NCBI GenBank assembly: GCA_965224045.1
Contig: CBDCYD010000016.1
Coordinates: 1,054,001-1,118,000 of the forward strand
Direction of reading: 5' to 3'
DNA length: 64,000 nt
Origin: Tectiglobus sp965224045
GTDB lineage: Bacteria; Pseudomonadota; Alphaproteobacteria; Rhizobiales; Hyphomicrobiaceae
In this document: piece after piece, positions 58,060-64,000 of the stretch
How the letters are laid out: every line of letters begins with the position of its first letter
How positions within the stretch are numbered: the first letter of the stretch is position 1
Notes under the pieces: generated by a model
What the model was told of the DNA's origin: nothing
Seen by the model: only the letters and a program-made list of their open reading frames with translations
Databases searched by the model: none
Made by a program: the position numbers and the translations under genes

Positions 58060-60477
58060 TCAGCAACCTCTTGGCCTCGGCCTGCAGGCGTTGTCGGCCT
58101 TGGTATCGATAAATGTCTGCGCGGTCGTCGACGTGCTCATCAGGTTTACAATGAAACGGCGTCTGCATGCCTGATATTGCTGGCAAGTCCGTCCGGTGCT
58201 CTCGCGACGGGCAGATTTTGTATTCCGGCCATCCTTGGTCTGTTTCTTGACGTCGGCCTTGGGGCAAACACGCTTGTTTCTCTTTCGAATAGTTTCCAGC
58301 GCCACCAGTGTGGGAGACAGTGAATCCAACTTTTCGCCCGCATGCTTGTTGAACAAGTCCACTGCGCGCCGGCTCTTGCTGCCCCAAACGCCATCGATGC
58401 TGCCAGGGCTGCAGCCGACGCGACTGAGTGCGACTTGAAGTGACTTGGTCAGGTCCTTGAGCGTGATCTCGGCCTGTTCTTCTCGTTCCTTTTGGAGGCG
58501 TTCGGCGTCTCTGGCTGCGGCCTGCTTACGCGCGGATTCAAGTGCGGCAAGTCGACGTTGTTTGGCAGCCTCGGCTTCGCGCTCTTGGGCGGCGGCTGCT
58601 TCGGCTTCGAGCCGCTCGCGTTCGCGCTCCAGGGCGGCCATCCGTTGGCGTTCGGCTTCCTCTGCCCGGCGGCGTTGGCGCTCGGTTTCCTCGGCCTTGT
58701 TGCGACGTTCGGTTTCGGCCGCTTCAAGACGCTTGCGTTCCGTTTCGAGCGCCGCCAATCGTTCTTGCTTTTTGGCCAAGGCTTCGCGCTTACGTTCGGC
58801 CTCGGCTTCGGCCTCAAGCTGCTTGCGTTGGCGCTCCAGCGCCGCCAAGCGCTGACGTTCGGCTTCTTTTTCTGCTTCGCGTTTTCGTGCGTCACGCGCC
58901 GCGCTACGGCGCCGTTCCGCTTCGGCTGCGGCAAGGCGTTTGCGTTCGGCTTCGAGCGCCACTAAGCGCTCTTTATTCTCGGCCAAGGCTTGACGCATCC
59001 GTGCCGCCTCGGCCTCCGCCTCTCGCCTTTTCCGCTCGCTGTCCAAGGCGGCCAGGCGTTGGCGTTTCGCTTCCTCGGCCGCCTGCTGTCTGCGCTTGAG
59101 CGCTTCGACCTCTTCGGCTTGGCGTTGCTCGATCTCATTGAGGCGCGTTTCGGCCAGCGATCTGAACGGCGTGTCGCCGAATTCCGCCAAGAAGTCCTTC
59201 ACCGGTTCAGTGCCATCAAGATCTTGGATCTTCTGCCATGCTTGCGCGGCGCGCTCGAATTTCGTTGCCACATCTCGCCGCCGCTGATCCAACAAGGCGA
59301 TCCTGTCTTCTGCCATCTTGGCGAAAAGTGAGCCGCGATGGCGCGAAATGAACCGCCGTAGCACGGCGGGGTTTCTGGCATCTTTGACAACGTCCCAGTC
59401 GGCTTGTCGCTTTCGCTGCACCGCCTGTTTGCGCAACTCGTCTATCCTGAAGCGAGCGAAGTTTGCGTACGGGTGGTCTGGGAATTTGGCAATATACGCC
59501 TTGAGAACGGACGGTTCGGAGCTCGTTTCAATGCGCTTCCAACCGGCCGCTGCGGCCTTGTTTCGCCGTTCGTTCTCGAGAATCCTGATCTTGAACCGCG
59601 CAGAATCGCTGAACGGACTACTTGGGAAGTCCGCGAGATACGTCTTGAACCTGGCAACGTCGTTGCTGTCCTTGATCGCCTCCCACGCCACAACTTCGGG
59701 TCGTTCGCGACCTGCTAAATAGATCTCCGGCAAGGTTCCGTAGTTGAGCCAGGGTTCCTGGTTGATCGCATTGGCAACGCGCAGCTGGACGCGCCGAAAC
59801 ATCGTCACCGCTTCCACACCGGGCCGCAGGAGTTCCTGCGCAAGCACCTTGGCGTACTCACCGCCGCCGCTTCCCTTGTCCGACGCAGTTTTGCCGGGTG
59901 CCGTTGCGTAGGCAACGAGAATGCCCGCTGAATTGGCGATTGGCATGAAGCCCTTGTTGGTGCCCAATGACTTCGAGGCGGTCCCGGTAATATTGAGTTC
60001 GTTGCGACACGCATCGAACACGACGTAGTGGATTGCGTTTGGCACATGACGTTTCAACCGGTCGACGATTGCCTGTTGCTCAAATGCGTTGAACCAAAGA
60101 TCATCGTTGGCTTCTGTAACATTGACCGGAATGATGTAATTGATCTTGGTTTCCGGGTTGGCGACGCCATGGCCGGAATAGTAGATGAAGCTGATTGCGC
60201 CCTTGCCTCCGCGCCGCACCCGGTGAACGTGGCGTTTGAAGGCGACATCCATCTGCTGGTAGTTGCCGTCCTTTACGACGGTGATCTGAAATCCCAGCTT
60301 CTTCAGCGATTGGCCGACCAACTCAATGTCGTTGTGCGGGTTGACCAGCGGCCCGACGGCCTTGGCGTAGCTTTTGTTGCCGATCAAGAGTGCATAGCGC
60401 GCGGGCTTCGACGCATTCGCTTGGAAGGCAAAAGCCAAATACCACACAGAAAAATATAGCAGCTGCCTGAATGCCAA
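58060..60477 (-). CDS. secreted orthocaspase (peptidase C14 family) with W-repeats, long coiled coil and PG-binding-like end
   Basis: About 805 residues. After a signal-like segment (1-22) comes a caspase p20 domain (about 25-250) with the catalytic dyad H103 in YYSGHG and C157 in VFDACRN. Next are four repeats of about 50 residues starting with Trp (WEAIKDSNDVARFKTYLADF, WKRIETSSEPSVLKAYIAKF, and two more), then about 250 residues of Arg/Glu/Ala coiled coil. The end resembles a peptidoglycan-binding domain (LQVALSRVGCSPGSIDGVWG). The start is uncertain: TTG at 60477 begins the signal, while ATGs at 60582 and 60633 would place about 35-52 odd residues before it. Metacaspases cleave after Arg/Lys. 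The substrate here is unknown. Confidence 0.85.
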   Translation of the reverse strand: MAFRQLLYFSVWYLAFAFQANASKPARYALLIGNKSYAKAVGPLVNPHNDIELVGQSLKKLGFQITVVKDGNYQQMDVAFKRHVHRVRRGGKGAISFIYYSGHGVANPETKINYIIPVNVTEANDDLWFNAFEQQAIVDRLKRHVPNAIHYVVFDACRNELNITGTASKSLGTNKGFMPIANSAGILVAYATAPGKTASDKGSGGGEYAKVLAQELLRPGVEAVTMFRRVQLRVANAINQEPWLNYGTLPEIYLAGRERPEVVAWEAIKDSNDVARFKTYLADFPSSPFSDSARFKIRILENERRNKAAAAGWKRIETSSEPSVLKAYIAKFPDHPYANFARFRIDELRKQAVQRKRQADWDVVKDARNPAVLRRFISRHRGSLFAKMAEDRIALLDQRRRDVATKFERAAQAWQKIQDLDGTEPVKDFLAEFGDTPFRSLAETRLNEIEQRQAEEVEALKRRQQAAEEAKRQRLAALDSERKRREAEAEAARMRQALAENKERLVALEAERKRLAAAEAERRRSAARDARKREAEKEAERQRLAALERQRKQLEAEAEAERKREALAKKQERLAALETERKRLEAAETERRNKAEETERQRRRAEEAERQRMAALERERERLEAEAAAAQEREAEAAKQRRLAALESARKQAAARDAERLQKEREEQAEITLKDLTKSLQVALSRVGCSPGSIDGVWGSKSRRAVDLFNKHAGEKLDSLSPTLVALETIRKRNKRVCPKADVKKQTKDGRNTKSARRESTGRTCQQYQACRRRFIVNLMSTSTTAQTFIDTKADNACRPRPRGC

Positions 60478-60745
60478 GGACAGCCCCCAAGAACCGCCTG
60501 AATTATGCAGCCTCGAATATAGACCAGCGTTGAACAGGCGGCAAATCCACCGGGCTGCCGTTTGGCCGGGACAATACTGCATCTGCCCCGACGCATCGGG
60601 GGTGGTGACCGATCCCCCGCGGCACCCGATCACGACAACCCTCCACGCTCAGCGTATAGACCAGCGGGCGCTGGTACACTCCTCTTCCAACACCTACATT
60701 GCTTGAGGCGAGCCGAAGTGACCGTCCGAGGGGAGCGATGTAACA

Positions 60746-62131
60746 ATGACCGATGCCGACCCGGTCGCGCAGGCGCGGCAATATCCGGCGGCCGTGACGG
60801 TGGTGCGTCGCGCCATGCGCGGGCCCGCCGCTGCCGAGGGCACGACGACGATCGGGGACATCGAAGCGTGGCTTTTGGGCCCGGCGATCATCGAAAATGA
60901 TCTCGCCGAGGTCGTCGAGTCGCTCGCCTGGCGTCTGGTGGCGGCCGGCATCGCGCTCGATCGCCTTACAGTGCATGTCGGGACGCTGCACCCGCAACTG
61001 GTCGGCTTCATGTGGGCGTGGTACCGCGCGGATGGTATTTGCGATGAGGCGCGAATTGCCCGGCCGACGCTCAACAGCGACAGCTATCGCAAGAACCCGC
61101 TCGCGCGCGTGATCGAGGCGGGCGAAACCTTGCGGCTCGACCCGCGCCGGGCGGACAGTGTCGAGAAATTTCCGTTGATGGCAGACCTGCGATTGTTAGG
61201 CATCACGGACTACATTGCACTGCCGTTTCGCACCGGCGGCCTGGTGCACACGACCGAGCCGCTCGGCGGGCCGGTGTTCCTTTCGACCACGGGCGAGCCA
61301 GCCGTCGAGGCGACACGCCAGCACAACGCCGCGACGATCGCGACGTCGGCGCCGGAGGGGTTTAGTGCGCAAGAGCTTGCGGCGGTCGACCGGGTGTTGC
61401 GGATTTTTGCCCTGCATCTCGAACGCCACATTGCCATGCGCATCGCCTCCAATCTGGTCGATACCTACATCGGGCCGGTTGCCGGCGGCGAGGTTTTGCA
61501 CGGCACGATCAAGCGCGGCGACGGTGCGGCGATCAACGCGATCATCTGGGTGTCGGACTTACGTGACTTCACCGGTCTGGCCGACCGGCTCAGCGCGCGT
61601 GATGTGACGAGTGTGCTCAATGGCGTGTTCGAGCGTTTCGTCGGTGCCGTTGCCGATCATTGCGGCGACGTGTTGAAGTTCATCGGCGATGGTCTGCTGG
61701 CCGTGTTCCGGTTCGACGATGAACGGGGACGACAGATTGCGGCAGAGGCGGCGATGTACGCGGCAAGGCAAGCGCTCGCCGATCTCGATGCATTGAACAC
61801 TTCGCCGCCGGAGGCGTTGCGCGCGATCCCTGGCTGGCAGCCGCTGCGAGCCGGCATTGCGCTTCACGAGGGCGAGGTGTTCTTCGGGAACGTTGGCGCG
61901 CCGGACAGGCTCGATTTCACGGTGATCGGTCGCGCCGTGAACGAGGCGAGCCGGGTGGAGGCGCTGACGAAGACGCTTGGGCGCCGGCTCTTGATTACCG
62001 AGGGCGTTGCGCGTCATTTGCAAGCGCCGTTGGTTGATCTTGGCAACCATGTTCTTCGCGGTGCCGGCCGGCCGGTGCGCATTTTCGCCGTTGACGAGAC
62101 GGACGAGCGGGATGGTTTCAGTTCAATCTGA
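60746..62131 (+). CDS. class III adenylate/guanylate cyclase with a novel-looking sensor domain
   Basis: A 461-residue soluble protein. Residues about 35-230 form an N-terminal domain I do not recognise (WLLGPAIIENDLAEVVESLA, HPQLVGFMWAWYRADG and ITDYIALPFRTGG), which is probably sensory. The C-terminal class III cyclase domain (about 262-440) has the metal aspartates D271 (WVSDLRDFTG) and D315 (LKFIGDGLLAVF), plus the transition-state Asn/Arg in VIGRAVNEASRVEAL. It is thus likely to be active. The purine-selecting residues do not clearly separate ATP from GTP. It is divergent from the orthocaspase gene across a 268-base gap. Confidence 0.9.
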   Translation: MTDADPVAQARQYPAAVTVVRRAMRGPAAAEGTTTIGDIEAWLLGPAIIENDLAEVVESLAWRLVAAGIALDRLTVHVGTLHPQLVGFMWAWYRADGICDEARIARPTLNSDSYRKNPLARVIEAGETLRLDPRRADSVEKFPLMADLRLLGITDYIALPFRTGGLVHTTEPLGGPVFLSTTGEPAVEATRQHNAATIATSAPEGFSAQELAAVDRVLRIFALHLERHIAMRIASNLVDTYIGPVAGGEVLHGTIKRGDGAAINAIIWVSDLRDFTGLADRLSARDVTSVLNGVFERFVGAVADHCGDVLKFIGDGLLAVFRFDDERGRQIAAEAAMYAARQALADLDALNTSPPEALRAIPGWQPLRAGIALHEGEVFFGNVGAPDRLDFTVIGRAVNEASRVEALTKTLGRRLLITEGVARHLQAPLVDLGNHVLRGAGRPVRIFAVDETDERDGFSSI

Positions 62132-62232
62132 AAGACTATGGAGGGACCAAGCGTTGGCGTCGGGAGGGAGCGTTGCGCGTGGACGGGTCACCGAGAGTTG
62201 GCGGAGGCGCGTATGGGACATTTCTGATGCAA

Positions 62233-62295
62233 GCCTCCGGCCCTCTTTTCACGCGCGCCTGCGGCACTCTTTTCGCGCGCGCCTCCGGCACGACA
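62233..62295 (+). repeat. 24-bp tandem repeat (2.6 units) after the cyclase gene
   Basis: GCCTCCGGCCCTCTTTTCAC + GCGC, then a 24-bp variant, then 15 bases of a third unit. It lies in the 278-bp gap 62132-62409 between the cyclase and the Gfo/Idh/MocA gene. An open frame through it would give 8-residue repeats, but there is no ribosome site and the frame runs antisense over the next gene. Confidence 0.8.
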
Positions 62296-62409
62296 TCCAA
62301 ATCAGGCTTTGGGTATCACATCATCCGCCGCCGGCTGCCGCCGGACTTGGTGCGCCGCCAGCTATGCCGGCCCGCTACTCTGGCCCGTGATGCTTCGGAA
62401 GGTTATGCA

Positions 62410-63381
62410 CTACGAGGCGAGGATGCGCTCGACGATGGTTTGGACGGCGAGGGCTTCTTCGAGGGTCGCAAGGTTGGTGGTTTCGCCGCGGGTCATGGCG
62501 GCGACCTTGTCGAGTTGGCGGGCGAGGATCATCGGTCTGGCCTTGACGTTGGGGACGGCATCTTCGGGAGCCTGCCAGGCCCCGTTCACTTCGCGCTCGG
62601 CAATCGACCAGTCACGCAGGCGGATGCGACCCTTTGGGCCCGTCAGCATCCAGGTGTTGTGATCGTCCTTTTCAGTCCTGCCGATGCCGCCTGCAAGCGT
62701 AACCGGCAGCGTGCCGGCGGTTAACGCGGCGGTAATGGCGCGTTCGCTCTGGTCGGGTGCGGCGTAGGTGCAGGTGGCTTGTTCGAGTTGCAACTCGCCG
62801 GCCATGCGTTGCGACAGGAACAGAAAATGGGATGCGACCTCGCGCGTGAAGCCGCCCTCGGCCCGGCCGTCGAGCCAGCCCACGGCGTCCATCTGCCAAC
62901 TGCGCGGCCAGGTCGCGAACGCCAGTTCGATGTCGATGCGTTGCGGCGCGCCGATGACATCGTCGGCGAGCCAGCGTCTGAGGTGGTCGACGGCGAAGGA
63001 CGAGGCGAAGGGGAAATTGACGGCGGCGCGAGGTTTCGATTTGGCGAGCGCGGTGACGATGTCTCGCGCTTGGGCGACATCGGTTGCGAGTGGTTTTTCA
63101 CACAACACCGCGCGATCGGCATGCGTGCACTGGGTGAGGTAGTCGAGGTGCGTGAGGGGCGGGGATGCGATGTGGAGACAGTCGCAGTTCGTGATGAGTT
63201 CATAGGAGGAAGCGTAGGTTCTCAATTGAGGATCAACTTGAGTTAGGCGGGCGTGGGCGGCCGGGTTGGCATCGTAAATGCCGGCGACCTGGATTTGGGC
63301 GGGATCATGGTTAAGGGCGGCGCGGAGCAGGCGTTCGCCCATGATGCCGAAGCCGATGAAGCCCAGTCTTACTGCTGACAT
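62410..63381 (-). CDS. Gfo/Idh/MocA-family NAD(P)-dependent oxidoreductase
   Basis: A 323-residue sugar or cyclitol oxidoreductase. The Rossmann motif LGFIGFGIMGERLLRAAL (residues 6-23) is followed by DCLHIASPPLTHLDYLTQCT, and CEKPLATDVAQARDIV carries the catalytic Lys of the EKP motif. The C-terminal beta-sheet domain is present. Members act on NDP-sugars, inositols or sugar acids. It is divergent from the exopolysaccharide-type transferase gene, so a sugar-nucleotide role is possible. Confidence 0.9.
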   Translation of the reverse strand: MSAVRLGFIGFGIMGERLLRAALNHDPAQIQVAGIYDANPAAHARLTQVDPQLRTYASSYELITNCDCLHIASPPLTHLDYLTQCTHADRAVLCEKPLATDVAQARDIVTALAKSKPRAAVNFPFASSFAVDHLRRWLADDVIGAPQRIDIELAFATWPRSWQMDAVGWLDGRAEGGFTREVASHFLFLSQRMAGELQLEQATCTYAAPDQSERAITAALTAGTLPVTLAGGIGRTEKDDHNTWMLTGPKGRIRLRDWSIAEREVNGAWQAPEDAVPNVKARPMILARQLDKVAAMTRGETTNLATLEEALAVQTIVERILAS

Positions 63382-63699
63382 TTTTGAATTCCCTTGAGCG
63401 CGGCACGGTGAGGATCGTTGGGTCTTGCAGGGCTATGTTGCCGGTTGGCACGGCGGGCGGCAAGTGTCGCGGACCGGCCCCGCCCGGCGGTGGTCCCGAT
63501 GGCGGAGTGCGCCGCGACGTGGGCGATGGCAGCGATTTCTGTGTCACTTCGAAGTGGTAGTCAATCTGTTGTTATTCCTATGGAATTCATTTTCATTCCC
63601 GGTGGATTCGAGGGCTGCCGTTGGACGATTCGGTGACGAAAGTCTTTACTCTCGACGGGCAGATTGGCGCCAAACGATGCCAACAGTCAGGATCGCGCC
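63382..63699. promoter_or_regulatory. divergent intergenic region with a 12-bp palindrome
   Basis: 318 bases between the oxidoreductase (minus) and the transferase (plus). CACTTCGAAGTG at 63545-63556 is a perfect 12-bp palindrome, followed by an unusually A/T-rich stretch (about 63560-63600) in an otherwise GC-rich gap. This is a plausible operator next to a promoter for the transferase. No further motif is recognised. Confidence 0.45.
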
Positions 63700-64000
63700 A
63701 TGCCCACTCCGTCAGACACGTTTGGTCAGCCCGCGGGACTTGCAGGCGCTGCGGGACGGCGTGATCAACGGGCTCGAAAGGGATGGCACGGGCATCTGAT
63801 CCGCGCGGTGGTCGATCTGTTTCTCGATGACAAGCGCGCATTTTCGCGTCCAAAACTGCTGTTTGCGATTGCTGTGTGCGACGTCATCGCGGTTGCAGCC
63901 TGCGGCTACCTGACGGCGTTCTTGATCGAGGGCGACGGCATCACCGCGCTTCACGCCGGTGCCCTGTCGTTTTCCGCCGTGGTACTTCTGCGATGGAACT
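63700..64000 (+). CDS. probable undecaprenyl-phosphate sugar phosphotransferase (N-terminal part, cut by window edge)
   Basis: The first 100 residues of a membrane protein running off the window. After a polar N-terminus (1-45) come a helix at about 55-78 (KLLFAIAVCDVIAVAACGYL) and the start of a second (ALHAGALSFSAVVLLRW). This layout, a short basic head followed by paired hydrophobic helices starting with an F-x-x-x-D motif, is like the polyprenyl glycosylphosphotransferases (ExoY/WcaJ family) that start exopolysaccharide repeat units. The catalytic domain lies outside the window, so the call is tentative. The ATG at 63700 is the likely start, and no strong ribosome site is seen. Confidence 0.5.
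   Translation, partial: MPTPSDTFGQPAGLAGAAGRRDQRARKGWHGHLIRAVVDLFLDDKRAFSRPKLLFAIAVCDVIAVAACGYLTAFLIEGDGITALHAGALSFSAVVLLRWN

Noticed and set aside
62173..62724. 183-residue plus-strand open frame
   Set aside because: It has no ribosome site and overlaps, antisense, the well-supported Gfo/Idh/MocA gene.

Overview
The window is a 64 kb piece of a GC-rich alphaproteobacterial chromosome, most likely from the order Hyphomicrobiales (Rhizobiales). The evidence is the gene order suhB / Sel1 protein / ThiE-like / class I fba / gap, the order zapA / 6S RNA / fau, a ruvC-ruvA-ruvB / ybgC-tolQRAB-pal-cpoB / tilS-ftsH-folP-glmM backbone, a full CtrA-type site (TTAA-N7-TTAAC), and TAT-type signal peptides. 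No tRNA, rRNA, phage, transposase or CRISPR array was seen.

Layout. 0-10.6 kb: central carbon metabolism on the minus strand (suhB, Sel1 protein, ThiE-like, fba, gap), interrupted by a plus-strand hydroxyacid oxidase. Then come a coiled-coil protein, zapA, 6S RNA, a frameshifted fau, a YmdB-type phosphodiesterase and yebC. 10.6-15.0 kb: an RlpA-like protein divergent from ruvC-ruvA-(membrane protein)-ruvB. 15.2-25.7 kb: a metallophosphoesterase, ybgC, tolQ, tolR, tolA, tolB, a 45-residue lipoprotein, pal, an unusual TPR-plus-OmpA protein, cpoB and tilS. 26.4-33.8 kb: ftsH, folP, glmM, with a minus-strand ParA-like ATPase and its partner between folP and glmM, then an outer-membrane barrel protein. 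34.3-43 kb: an orphan ThDP enzyme, serC, serA, a DUF4139 protein and purA.

43-58 kb is an accessory catabolic region. It holds an EthD-like protein, an FAH-family hydratase, an NtaA-type flavin monooxygenase, an Ldh-family dehydrogenase, an AtuA-family protein with its DUF4387 partner, HIT and VOC proteins, an ACC deaminase with all its diagnostic residues, a second luciferase-like oxidoreductase, a CinA protein with a degenerate C-terminal domain, an SDR, and an MFS transporter paired with a D-2-hydroxyacid dehydrogenase. 58-64 kb: a large secreted orthocaspase with W-repeats and a long coiled coil, a class III nucleotide cyclase, a Gfo/Idh/MocA oxidoreductase, and the start of a probable exopolysaccharide sugar transferase.

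The most distinctive feature is three families of palindromic intergenic repeats, called R1, R2 and R3 here. They sit at the 3' ends of genes. In four cases the stop codon of the gene is part of the repeat end (tilS, the barrel protein, the ThDP enzyme, serC). One R2 copy has an internal 86-bp unit expanded to four copies, and another R2 copy lies between serC and serA. Other points worth a second look are the TPR-Pal chimera in the tol-pal cluster, a ParA pair with an inverted repeat at its start, a terminator immediately before purA, two hairpins before serC, and the orthocaspase. All functional calls come from motif reading without database searches.
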